This document shows positions 42,393 to 53,499 of a DNA stretch of 64,000 nucleotides, piece after piece. The DNA is from Armigeres subalbatus. Taxonomy: Eukaryota > Arthropoda > Insecta > Diptera > Culicidae. A model generated the notes under the pieces. That model had not been told where the DNA came from, did not search any database, and worked only from the letters and a program-made list of their open reading frames with translations. The stretch's first letter is position 1; the number at the start of each line of letters is the position of its first letter. The stretch lies in contig NC_085141.1 of assembly GCF_024139115.2 (NCBI RefSeq), positions 164,816,908 to 164,880,907 on the forward strand, read 5' to 3'. The translations under genes and the position numbers were made by a program.

Positions 42393-43354
42393 GTGAGTTG
42401 AAATTTTATATTGAACAATGTGATATGAAGAATATTTCAAGAAATTATCATTTGTTTGGAAAAGTGTACTGTGGATGCAGTTTGAGTCAAAACTAACTTC
42501 ATGAGTCAAACATGAAAACTGGATAATAATGCAAAGTGGCTACATTGTTCCCTACTTACTCAAACAGAAGCTGTTGGTTCTGTTTCAAATCCTAATTATA
42601 CAGTACTTGAAAACAGGCTTACAAGTGACAGTGGTGTTCTAGTTTTATTTTGCAAGCAACGTTAGTAAGCTTTGCTGCAGGCATCCGGATAATGAGATAC
42701 GATTGTGGCTAGTGACAAAGGGAAAGTAATTTGCAGAACTTGATCTACTAATCATTACAACTAGTTGCTGAGTAATGTTAGGCAGCTGGATATACTGTAA
42801 CACTTTGTCTATAAAGAATGAACCTTGAAGTGGAATGTTGAAAGGTCGCTAATACTAGAGTGTGTCCAATTTACCAATGTTTTCCATAATTTCGTCAATG
42901 ATAGAATACTGAAAAAATGGCTTTGGGATGAAGTGGTAGTCATCTTAGTTTTCTCGTACAACCTAAAACATTTGAGAGCATGTTCAGGCCAATAATATAT
43001 TTAAAAGTCTAAAAAGTCGGTTCTTCATATTTTCAATCTCCATCATATAGAAAGTAAAGGAATAAGTAGCAAATAAAATAATGACTTTTTTATGTTTTCA
43101 GCAGCGAGCACTGAGTACTCATAGTGTCTATAGAAGAATCGATCAAATTACTGCCTGGACTATTGGGTGAATATTTTCCATATTTCCCATAGATTGATTA
43201 AATTCATGTAGTTTAACCCTAATTTAAAAACAATGCTAACATCAAAATATGATTGTGCATTAAAAGTTGTCTTTCTTTGAGAACAGGTATTTTCTTTATC
43301 TGGTATAACCTCTGATAAATTTCTTTGCAAGAAATTATTAGACATTTGAATGTA
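42393..43354 (+). other. Possible intron; no exon supported
   Basis: AT-rich sequence following the donor. The only good acceptor seen is near 43,101-43,104 and is followed by an early stop. Confidence 0.3.
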
Positions 43355-43615
43355 AGGTAAGACAGTCTAATACGCCCCCCTAAGGCAATACTTATGATAA
43401 CTTTTTACTGTTTAACGCCATTTATGCAAACTTTATGTTATTGGGTAGTCCAAAAAGTCGCAAATGCATTGCCTGTGAGTAGTCATATTAAATATTACAG
43501 AGAACACGTAATAAAGCTTTTTTTTTTAAATGGATTATACCAAGTGTCTGGGCTAAACGTCCCACACCGTAACCAAAGGCGTTTCATGGCCCTTTATTAG
43601 TATTTTATCTATCCC
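43355..43615 (+). repeat. Dispersed repeat Y, copy 2
   Basis: Shares CCCCCTAAGGCAATACTTA, GGTAGTCCAAAAAGT, GCAAATGCATTG and TTAGTATTTTATCTA with 38,726-38,990. Here it is not interrupted at its 3' end. Confidence 0.65.
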
Positions 43616-44051
43616 ATAATAAAAGGTTGCAAATCCCTATGTACTTGACATAAAAAAAAACCCAACATAAGTTCATTTGAGCAGGTTTGAATTACATTTC
43701 AATAGGAAGTAACTGCTGCAGGCTCGCCGCGCATGTGTGCAGTTGGTAAGGGCATATCCTCCTGCCTATTCCGGGGACGTTTTGACCAGTGAAACATATT
43801 TTCGAAAAACGTTCCATTTTTGAACATTGAAGCAATTTTATATCATACTAGCTGACTAGCTGTCTCGCCAAAAATTGATCAATATTTTGATACAATTTTG
43901 TCGAAAAGATTGAGTTTTAATTTTTAAAATTCTATTTTCATCATAACATTTTTCCTCGTAAATAGAAGAAGAAAACGAATATAAATTAGCAAAAATTGGG
44001 CGGTTCATTCTTGAGTGATGCGCGGTCGTACAAATGGCAACTTTGTTTTAT

Positions 44052-44275
44052 ATAGGGGAACTGTTTCGTTTTCCATCTCACTGACCATATATTCATCTCA
44101 TCGCAAAACAAAGAAAAACAGCACCAATCTCGTTGCTTCTTCTTGCTTACATACGTGCTCACTGCTGAAAACACAAAATTTAAAAAAAGGCAAATTCCTT
44201 TTCATTGCTTTATTTTTGATGGAATGGAAATGGGAGCTATGAGATGAAGTGCCGAACCGTTTCCTTATATAAAAA
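44052..44275. mobile_element. ~220 bp MITE with GGGGAACTGTT-type ends
   Basis: Left end GGGGAACTGTTTCGTTTTCC, ATCTCA; right end GAGATGAAGTGCCGAACCGT, TTCC. These are imperfect inverted repeats, flanked by ATATA on both sides. Related ends occur at 5,190-5,245 (minus) and 24,488-24,611. Noncoding. Confidence 0.6.
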
Positions 44276-44729
44276 TAAGATAAGAATAACCACTGGGAAA
44301 AGTTATTTTTTTGCCCAACTGAGTGTTCCAGTGCAAGTTTTATGGACAGTATGCTAGCGTCGCGTCGCTCTAGAATGTTGAGCAAACAAACATGGAAAGT
44401 TACATCAAAACTTTTTGTATTTTGCTATTATTTTCATTATGTAATACAAACAAACTTCCATTTTCACATAGTATGATGATTTTACAAATATTTAAAAGTA
44501 CAACTGATTTTTACCCTTAGTTACTTATAGTTTTCAAGAAATCAAAGATTGGGTTTAAATCGCGAAGAAAACGGTACTAATTCATTCCAAATAATTTTAT
44601 AATTGTAGGGGAGGAGGTTCGGTTGTGGGCACCGTTCGATTATGGGCACCCCTACGTATCTTTTGACAGATAACAGATGCGGTCGTTCTGACAACCGTTA
44701 TAAGTTTGCTATTGTAACATGATTTTTTG

Positions 44730-45345
44730 TGCTCAATATCAAACCGGATGGGGATCTCTACTTTGAACTAGGGACAAATCAATTTTTTGACGTAAAATTA
44801 CGTCTTCCGGTGGAAGGGGGGGTTACGTCTTCCGATAGGGGGTTTCAAATTTGGTACCGTCACGAAAAGAGGTTAGGAAGTACGAGCCAATAACTCAGCC
44901 GTTTTTCAACGGATTCCGGAGATTTTGGTATGAAGCGATCAGTAAACACTCTTAGATTCTATACAACTGTTGTAAACAATTGATTTAATGCATTTAACTA
45001 TTGAAAAATTTAATTTCGCCAGCCACTGTTGAAATTGCACTTAAACAGTAAATTGCCTACATTTCGACTATTAGCCATCCGGTATGATCATGCGTAAAAT
45101 GTTGATGATCAAATTTCGTATCCTCTATCGCACTATACGTAATTCTAAGTTTAATTTGCGGTCGTATCTTTGATACAACCCTCTACATTTTTAAATAAAA
45201 AAACAACACAATTTTTTTTGCCTTTTTGAAAGTGTCATAAATTGAAGTGATTTATTTTAAAAAGTGAGTTCCAATGCATATTTATACTGTAAATTTAATC
45301 TATTAAGGCTCAATGACGATTGACATTAAAATTTCATTTTTTAAT
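44730..45345 (+). repeat. Dispersed repeat X, copy 2, split by repeat Z
   Basis: CTCTACTTTGAACTAGGGAC and, after an interruption of ~400 bases, AAAGTGTCATAAATTGAAGT, AGTGAGTTCCAATGCATATT, ACGATTG match 20,460-20,715. The right side ends at the TTA-rich target of the R4/Dong-like element. Confidence 0.55.
44787..45080 (+). repeat. Dispersed repeat Z, copy 1
   Basis: TTTTTTGACGTAAAATTACG, GTCACGAAAAGAGGTTAGGA, CAATAACTCAGCCG and CGACTATTAGCC match the reverse complement of 56,880-57,170. It lies within repeat X, so it inserted later. Confidence 0.55.
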
Positions 45346-45350
45346 TTTCA

Positions 45351-45373
45351 TTTTATTATTTTATTATTATAGA
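45351..45373. repeat. TTA-rich left flank of the R4/Dong-like element
   Basis: TTTATTATTTTATTATTATAG lies next to the element's 3' end. A second TTA-rich tract (48,493-48,560) lies at the 5' end. Confidence 0.7.
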
Positions 45374-45511
45374 GTTTTGGCACTTCCTCAGCAAGCGTGC
45401 TGGGAATTTTCACCTACCCCAGGCAATCTGAATGCCAAACGGGATTAGGCTCTGTGGATCTCATTCGCCGGTTGACTTAAAATCATATAATAAACATTTG
45501 CACCAGATGTA

Positions 45512-46536
45512 TTAGTTATGGTGGTTCAGGAATCTTCTTACGATGCTGCAAGTTCCAAGAACCACTGTCTTTTGGATGCTATGGAGGTTATGAGATAATT
45601 CCAGCTCTCCTAAAAATCTCAGAAGATATTTCGGGACGATTCCGGTTGCTGAGATAACAACCGAAATTATACGCACGTCCTCCAGGTGCCACATCTGTTT
45701 CAACTCCTCCGCCAAGTCGTGGTACTTCGTTATCTTGTTGGAGAATGTTGTTTGGACATTATGGTCTAGCGGTACAGCAATGTCGATGAGGGTTACCCGC
45801 TTCATCCTTTTGTCATAGACCACAATATCGGGCCGATTGGCACGAATGAGGACATCCGTTATGATCTCGCGTTCCCAGTACAGCTTCACGAAACTATTTT
45901 CCAGAACCGGGACAGGCACATATTTGTAGTAGGCGACAAACTGGTTAACCAAGTTGTGCTTTAACGCAAGCTGTTGGTGATCAATGTTGGCTACTTCGTT
46001 ATGATGACCGAGATAGGCTGAATCAGCTAAGGCTGCACACCCGGACACGATATGCTTTATCGTCTCTCATACTGAATTGCACTTCCTGCAGCGGTCCTCC
46101 ACGTTTTCGTGCAATATATAGTGCCGATAGTTCTTCGTCGCAATTACCCAGTCCTGGATGGCTACCATGAATCCTTCTGTTTCTGAGAAGAGTTCACCCC
46201 GCACCAGCCACGTATTCGACGCCGCTTTGTCGATATATTCCAGCTCCAGTTGATGGGGGTGCGTCCCATGCAACTCCTTCTGCTTCCACGATGCGATCAT
46301 CTCGTCGACAGAGCGCGATAGATTTCGTGGCGGTTCTGGCTTTCCACGAAGTATCTTCGTAACTGCTGGATCTGGGAAACACATAGGGTTTGTATATCGG
46401 TGACGCCTCTTTCTCTTACTGTACGTGGCAGGGTGACTCTCTCAATGGACGATTTTGAATGGCGCATGCGATGCTTAGTGAATGCCACTTGTACTGCTCG
46501 TTTTAACGCCTCCAAGTCAGTCCTGGTCCACTTCAT
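45512..46536 (-). pseudogene. R4/Dong-like C-terminal region: zinc motif and restriction-like endonuclease
   Basis: From 46,536 the text reads MKWTRTDLEALKRAVQVAFT, then HRMRHSKSSIERVTLPR and RGVTDIQTLCVSQIQQLRRY. It shifts frame near 46,390, then continues to a CRKC-X~11-H-X4-C zinc motif near 46,030-46,085. An in-frame TGA (46,067-46,069) lies inside this motif. Beyond it comes the endonuclease-like block: IIRANRPDIVVYDKRMKRV-type and LIDIAVPLDHNV words (45,740-45,830) with the PD and D-residues of the PD-(D/E)XK fold, ending QKTVVLGTCSIVRRFL and a stop at 45,512. Confidence 0.7.
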
Positions 46537-46539
46537 TTA

Positions 46540-46937
46540 GATCATTTAGTAATTCGCGTTCGATCATTTAGTAGTTTGTCAATAACTCATTCCAGAAGCT
46601 GCATTTCAAAATGTGTCGTATGGTGGACTTCTAGTACGAAGGTTTTTCTGCAACGCTGCCTTATGGTTCGTTGTTTGAATACCACTAGTAACGAAGTTAT
46701 AACTATAGTTTCAGTAACTTAGACTAAATGATAACAAAATTCCAATCATTTAGTTTAAGTTACTGCAACTAGCGCTATAACTCTGTTATTAGTTGAATTC
46801 TAACAACGAACCATTAGGCAGAGTTGTAGAAAAACCTTCGCACTAGAAGTCCACCATACAACACATTTTAAAATTTAGCTTCTGGAATGAGTTATTGACA
46901 AACTACTAAATGATCGAACGCAGATTACTAAATGATC
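46540..46937. mobile_element. ~400 bp foldback element inside the R4/Dong-like copy
   Basis: The outer ends GATCATTTAGTAAT / ATTACTAAATGATC and nearly the entire arms pair: GTTCGATCATTTAGTAGTTT, CAATAACTCATTCCAGAAGC, GGTGGACTTCTAGT. Arms are ~180 bases with few mismatches, around a centre near 46,740. Its position coincides with the lost RT core. The target duplication could not be resolved because the outermost bases are themselves palindromic. Confidence 0.8.
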
Positions 46938-46944
46938 GATAACA

Positions 46945-48439
46945 TCCTTGCTGGATCGTAACACCTTTTCTCCATCTGTAATGTGTAGGGATGTGCTCCA
47001 CATCCCCATAGCGTGCTGCATTAGCCTGATGACGTTACCGTCTATCTTATACAACTGCAGTACCTTGAGAAGGTACGAGTGAGGTACTGAGTCGTATGCC
47101 TTTTTATAGTCGATATACGCCATGCTCAGGTTTCTTTGCTTGTGGGTGGCCTGCCCAACAACGACTGCATCAATGATGACCTGATCCTTGCAGCCTCGTG
47201 TGTTACGTCGACAACCTTTTTGTTCCTTGGTCATCAGGTTGTTGACGTCGCAATGGTTCTGCACCCTCCTCGCTATTACCGATGACAGCACTTTGTACAG
47301 ACTGGAAAGGCACGTTATTGGTCTGTACTTGGCTGGGTTCAAGGTGTTCCGATCCTTCGGCAGAAGATAAGTGACACCCCTTGTGATGAATTCCGGTAGC
47401 TGCTCAGGGTTATCTAGTACCGTTTTGAAGCATTCCGACATCCGCCCGTGGACCGTTGTGAGTTTTTTTATACCAGAAATTATGCACAAAAACGGGTCCT
47501 GGTGCAGCCCAATTCCTGGTATACCAGGTAGCCTCACGTATGTCTTGGACGGTCACGTTGATAGCGGTCATGTTTCCAATTCCACCACAATATTGCTCTT
47601 CTTCTGCCATCCACACCCCATCGCCGTTGTGTATGACGGGGTTCTCCCATAGATTGGACCAAAACTGCATGACTTCTCCAATCTCCAGAAGGCCCTCGCC
47701 AAAATCGGCTTTGTCGTTTCGGATGTGGTTGTAGAACTCCTTTTCGTTGATGTTGAACATTCGATTTTGCTCCTTCCTCTTCGAACATTCTCCATAATAA
47801 GAGATCACAGAGTTCTGTAGGTTTCACAATTTCAGCAACATTTCGAACTAGCCTGGTTGATCGATTCCCCTGCTTGTACTGTGTTAATCGACCAACCTTT
47901 GACCGCAGTGTGGCGATGCGGGTCTCCAGACGTCGCATCCACGCGGGTTTTCGTGCTTTGGGGCGTGCGCGTCCATCACTCTCACCTTATGGGCGCGTTC
48001 GCAATCCCAACGCTCTTACAACAGTCACTGCAGCCGAATACACGATAAATTGCAGCTCCTCAAGGTTCTCCACGGTTTCCAAGTACTGTGGCAAAACATC
48101 CTGGTTAAGGATGCTTACTGTACTCGTCAACCGATAGGAGTACTGCAACTTGGGTATCCGGTGTCGGGACATGGGGTCTGTTGCACGGAACTGTGTAACT
48201 GCTGTGCCCATATGATTAGCTAGTTCGTCCTTCAATTGCTGTCGTTGCAATTCCACTGTTGGTCCTGGAGCGGCGGGTGCAATCGAATCGCGACGGTTAC
48301 TTGCGATTGATGCATCCAACCCAACAGAACTCCTTATCGATGTATCGCTCGATCTTGCCTCCTCCTCCTCTCCTAGTTCCCTCTGCACTTCCCGCTTGAT
48401 GTACTCTACGTCTTGTGGAGTCAGCATATTATGTGACAT
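46945..48439 (-). pseudogene. R4/Dong-like N-terminal region and RT fingers/palm start
   Basis: ATG at 48,439 (MSHNMLTPQDVEYIKREVQ) opens a 150-codon frame (to 47,987) rich in E, S and Q. After a shift the text continues RRLETRIATLRSKVGRLTQY (47,938), then FYNHIRNDKADFGEG and FWSNLWENPVIHNGDGVW (47,808-47,410). Then comes RT (TYLLPKDRNTLNPAKYRPIT; CRRNTRGCKDQVIIDAVVVG; AYIDYKKAYDSVPHSYLLKV; MGMWSTSLHITDGEKVLRSS). The text stops just where the QGDxLSP and YMDD boxes should follow, so the catalytic centre is missing. At least three frameshifts are needed. Confidence 0.7.
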
Positions 48440-48492
48440 AATAGCTCTTTGGCGTGTGTACAACTTGTTCTGGTCAAGCTGGGGTGAAAACC

Positions 48493-48600
48493 GATTATTA
48501 TATTTATTATTACTATTATATTATTATATAATATATTATATTATTGTAATATATAAACTATTATATTATTATATTTATCATTATTAAATTTCATTTCATA
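48493..48600. repeat. TTA/TA microsatellite, right flank of R4/Dong-like element
   Basis: ATTATTATATTTATTATTAC and TATTATATTATTATATAATA: AT-only tract, TTA-dominated. Confidence 0.8.
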
Positions 48601-49800
48601 ATTTTTTTTCACAAAAGACAACCTTAACATAAATATTTTGGCCTCAAACGCTCAGTCTACTTTTTTCTTACAAAAAATAATCGAGGCACACACATTTCAG
48701 ATTTCGGAGGCATTCTGAAAACCGTCCCCTAATGAACTTTTTTTTAATTTCCATATTGAACACGTATAAAGGGGATTCAAATATTGACTTTTTCGCTACT
48801 CTATGCTTCAAATGACCACAGTATCTATCTCAATTTTTGAGCTAATGTGGTTGTAAATTAACTGTGTACACGTCGATTCAGGCTTGTATGGGAATTACTA
48901 TGGAAATAGTCGCTTTATGAAAAACAAGAAAAGGCCAAGCTGCCGTTCATCTACTATTAGATTATTAGAATTTTTTTTCCTGTTCGGGTGTGCCACTGCG
49001 ACCAGCTATTAGATCTATTGTAGCATTCCCCGTGTCCTTAGTGTTTAAGTGCATGTCGAATTACTCCATTACTATTGCGAAGCAATGAAGTATCGGATTC
49101 GATACAGTTTTTGTTTTGTTTTCCCAAGAGTACATGATACGGTCCCGCTATTTAGACCCTTCACAGAGAGAAGTCTCATTGAAGGCGCGGCCCTTATCAA
49201 ATCTTTCCTTGAGAAAAAACATAACATTAATACTGTTAATTGGCCATGCATCGGAATCCTAGCCACATCCTTGTCTTGCTTCTAGAATATCACCAGTAAA
49301 GCTAGAAACCCGGGATTTAGCTCTATCTACAAGACCATTTCAATCTAGAGAAGTTGTTCAGTAACAAGAATTTCCGTGTGTTCCTCGAACTACCATTGTT
49401 TACCAATTCATGAAGAGTTAGTACATCCATTGAACCCTAACTCGAACTTTTTCCAGTTGTTAGATCTGTCTAGGTCGATGGGCCCTGGTTGTATAACTAA
49501 TTGCCAGAAAAGCTGTTTCCGCTGCATACAATTTAGCCTCAAACAAGAGAAATTTGAGTCTTTCAACCATGTGCAGGGTAAAGTTAATTTTGCTATAATT
49601 CAAAAACTGCAATTGGTATACCAATACCTCTATAGAGGGTACTGAATACGATAAATTCTTGAAATACCACAACTTATTGCCCTAGCATGAAAAATGGATT
49701 AAGCTAGGGCTCGGTTTGGTAGATCTTACACCGTAAAACACTACGTAAAAGTGATCTACCAGCTTTGATTTGAAATTTTACTTATGCACTCACGGAAGCA
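48601..49800. other. No gene assignable
   Basis: At 49,020-49,680 both strands show frames of 60-90 codons, and the sequence is a little GC-richer than its flanks. It may be a very decayed coding element, but no motif could be named. Confidence 0.35.
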
Positions 49801-49922
49801 CACTACTCAATATGGAAGCAATGCACAACTGTCATTTTTAATATTTCAGCTTTGCTGCATCGCAGCATGCGTGGAACAATAGAAACGACAGTTGAACGTT
49901 GCTTCCGTATTGAGTGATATTG
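49801..49922. mobile_element. ~120 bp hairpin MITE
   Basis: CACTACTCAATATGGAAGCA, ATGCACAACTGTCATTTTT pairs with AAACGACAGTTGAACGTTGC, TTCCGTATTGAGTGATAT. Arms ~40 bases with several mismatches. No clear target duplication. Confidence 0.65.
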
Positions 49923-52900
49923 ATGCTATTTTTGGAATAAATAAATAAATAAAAGGATGACTCCAAAAATGTGATCATTTAAGTTTAGAAAAGTGCAAAT
50001 CAAGTGAATCACTGTTAAATGTTTCTTTTGTGCCAAGCACAGGGATATCAAGATTGTCTCCCAACCGAAAACAGCCTAGATCGGATCGAGATTCGGATTC
50101 GCCATTTCCGGATTGGCAATTCTACTCCTTTGTTCGCAAGCTTACTGGAGACGTTTGACAAATTTTCCATACAATATATAAAGGTTTTGGCGATTGGTGT
50201 ATACATTCTAATTCCTTAGGAAATTTTCTGGAGACCGAGAGCGGTGTTGAACTTAATCTGTAGATTTAAAAAACACATTAATAAAGCTTAAAAAATGGAG
50301 AGCGAGAATGTATGTACATTAAATAGGTAGGGCAAAATTGAGACCCCCCCTTTGTGTGGTGTGTTAGCTCAACTAACTTAGCTTACTTAGCTGTGCTGTA
50401 GGTACTTAATGCGGATATCGTTCTCAGATGATGCTTCCAATGCGTGATGTAGGTAATGGGTGAGACTGCTTGATTAGAATAATTGGATCCTAATATTCTG
50501 ATTAATTCACATATCCGTGACCGGAGAGTATCATTCCCATCACATTGTGTTTACGGTTCCAGGATTTGTCAAAGTTCAATTACAATTCAGAGCATCAAAC
50601 AAAGCTCAGGAACGTTTGCTTCATAACATTTATTCTATGAATGTCCGTTATCACAATCATTAAACTGATGCCATATGTCACTTTTAGAACCAGTAGTCTG
50701 TCAAAGATACAATGCAATTTTTCAAGAACATATACAGGAAAAGGGCAAAAGGTGCACATATGTGCAGCGTAGACTTTGAGCAGGGAGGAGCCAAATTTAA
50801 ATGAGTTCTGGATCATGCGTAGTTTTGGCAATCTTCGAAAATAAACTTATGAGTTTTTGTGCATGCCAATTTGATAACTGACCCAACAACGCAGCACGTA
50901 ATAATCATTAAGAAAAATGTGTTTCTAAAATAAACCATATAAAAGAAAAATAAAAACGAAATAAACTTATTTTAAGTGAATTTAGAATTATTTTAAATGA
51001 GGGGGTCAACCGCAAAGGGGTGTAAGTGATAAAAAGTTGGTTTTGAGAAAAATGGGTGCAAAGTTTTTCAATATTTTTTCTCTTCGTACAAATTGTATGG
51101 GAGCTAAAAAAATTACTAATTTTCTGTGAATTTTCACATTTTTGATAAACATCGTACAGCCTATATCAACATATTGCCTATATCAACATAAGCTTGAGAA
51201 CCGAAGTATTTTTTGCTGTAGTCAACTCAATTTTGACCAAAATGTCACTTACACCCCTCTGCGTCTAACCCCCTCAAATGTAAACTATTGCAAGCTTATT
51301 TTCCTTACAATTAACGCTGCGAAAATCCATGATATGGATCTGTTCCAAAAGTTCACGCTACGGCACTGTTACATGAGTTCCTCTGTTTATTTTTTGCATT
51401 ACATCAACAAACTTCATACTGTTCTTATGATGATAAAAAAATACATACAATCTTACATCGTCAATTGCTCAGATCGGTGAAAAAATTGCATGAGTGAGAA
51501 TCAACAATCTCTTTATTGAAAAATTGTCCAGGTCGTGTGTTTAATTTTTTTTATATCTTTATTAGCGAGACTTCAGCCCAGTGTGTTTAAATTGATTTGT
51601 AGCATTGATTTGTTGATCCTCATGTATTTTAAACAAAAACAGTAATAAAAAATGTTCGTGGCCTCTAATTTATTAAATTTTGGCTCAGGTTTGCATGATA
51701 CATGACACTAGTGTGGAAAAGATTATTCTATTTGGTTTTTCAGAGATTTGTATGTTAAGCAGATATTAGTTGCATATGCTTTGTGCAATGCTGTAAGTAG
51801 CCGGTGACGCAAATGTCGTCCACTTAACTCACGTTTGAAAAGGTAAATCTTTTCGCGAGAACAATGTAGAAAGGCCATCCTCAACGGCCACCTAGTGACG
51901 ATCGCATAATAACCTGTTTCATAATGACTATCCGTGACGAAAGCAAACAACAGGAGGAAAACTACATGCCACAGCAATCACGATTACCGCTTCTCCTACG
52001 GAGCCAGCGTAGTTTGAACAAGGGTCGCCAAAGCTGATCTCTAAACAGGATCAGCGCGCGCAACGACGACGGCTATTAGGTAATACCTCCAACTCCTTTC
52101 TAAGCTAACGCCATGCTACATCTTCGCCAATGTAAATGTACTTATGTGAGATGCTCAGCAGAACCAAGAAAATTAAGGCAACCAAGTGTAGCGAATAGAC
52201 GAAACAGTAAAAAACACATATGTAGCAAGTACAACAGGGCAGGAACTTTCCCACCATTACCACCTGCTGCCGTATGTTTTACCTCGGAAATGTTTTCCGT
52301 AGCAACGTGTGAAGACCCACATACCTCCCATGACCAGACCTGGGGGCTAGCCGAGGGCGGCTTTTGATTCGACAACGAATGGGCCGCACCTGCTGTTGGC
52401 TGCGTTTCGATACATGGGAAGATACTTGGAGGTCTGTTTGTTGTGTGTATTTTTGCATTTGAATTTTCAACGAAGAGGAAACCTAACATAATGACTTCTT
52501 TTAAAATTTCCGCCTGGTTAAATCTTTCTGAAGTTATAACTATTCCATTGTATGCAATGCATATGTGTATTGATGTATTTATGAATAAACACGTGCCTGC
52601 GGGTTTTCAAGTGCTTAACTGGCACCAAGCATTTAGGGATATTCTTACAATACAAATTCATTTATTTAATGTATGTCTGCTATTTACGTCGTAACTTTCT
52701 GAATTATTGAACAACACGGAAAGCATAAAAAATAAATTGTAAATTCATCTTTTTTTCGAGAAATTTTAAAAATAGTGGTTTAAAAATATGTTACACGTTA
52801 TTTTGTTCAGATTTACGAAAAAACAACAATATTTATTGCACTATTAACCTTCTAATTCCAAGGCTCATTGTAGTCGGGGTACTTTTATTATTTTTGTAAT

Positions 52901-53479
52901 TTTAAATTGTAGCGAAATGTTTCTTTTAAATCTTGGTCAATAATAAAAATGATTTCAAAATACTGATTATTCTTATAAATCAGGTTATAATTTTTGGAAA
53001 AAATTTTGAATAAAACCTTCTTAAAAATTATTTGTATCGGCCTTACTTGAGAAAATAAAAGGTTATGATGGCGAACGATACAATCTAAAATATTAGTCAA
53101 ATTTGTTACACGGAAACTAAGTTTCAAAACTCGGAGATGAGCCAGCCTCGGGCTCAATGGAAGGCTAACTAAAAAAAAATGTGATGATGAACCACTGTGA
53201 TGATGTCATGTTCAGAGCGAGCTCCAATGTGAGTAAACATGTTATGGTGCACATTATTGGAAAATTTTTGCATACCAATAATAATAATAAATGTTAATGT
53301 CTTCATACGTTTGCAAATGATCCTGGAGAAATGTGACAGTAAAAGGAGTAATAGTCCCATTGGTGAGATATTATAATGACCTATTTGCAAATCAAATGAA
53401 TAAACTATTTGCAAATTATGTAATGCTTTATTAGGGGATGGGAGAGGGTCTGTCAGATCGGCCCATACACATTTTAGAA
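49923..53479. other. No gene supported
   Basis: Mostly AT-rich. 51,730-52,470 is GC-richer and carries overlapping frames (84 codons plus at 52,113; 115 codons minus at 52,142-52,489; 84 codons minus at 51,723 with a hydrophobic start but only a TTG and a stop just upstream). None shows a family motif. It could hide a noncoding or short host transcript. Confidence 0.4.
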
Positions 53480-53499
53480 ACCTTCTATTAAAAAACTCA

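Larger units (their letters stand above)
45374..48492 (-). mobile_element. R4/Dong-like non-LTR element in TTA repeats
   Basis: On the minus strand: a leader, an N-terminal region from ATG 48,439, an RT N-terminal half (47,537-46,950), a foldback insertion, then a finger region and restriction-like endonuclease region (46,536-45,512) and a short 3' UTR. RT words (EQKGCRRNTRGCKDQVIID; MAYIDYKKAYDSVPHS) and a C-terminal CCHC plus RPDIVVYD/LIDIAVP segment fit the R4/Dong group, which uses a restriction-like rather than APE endonuclease. Dong of Bombyx is known to insert in TAA repeats, matching the TTA flanks here. Multiple frameshifts: inactive. Confidence 0.7.

Noticed and set aside
49020..49680. 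Decayed LTR-retrotransposon or RT coding region
   Set aside because: Frames on both strands are suggestive, but no conserved motif could be placed, so it is left unassigned.
51723..51977. 84-codon minus ORF with a hydrophobic start as a secreted protein
   Set aside because: It begins with TTG, and a TGA lies immediately upstream in frame; the first ATG is well inside. Kept only as part of an unassigned GC-rich island.
52142..52489. 115-codon minus ORF as a host gene
   Set aside because: Overlaps a plus frame of similar quality; no motif; GC content alone explains the open frames.
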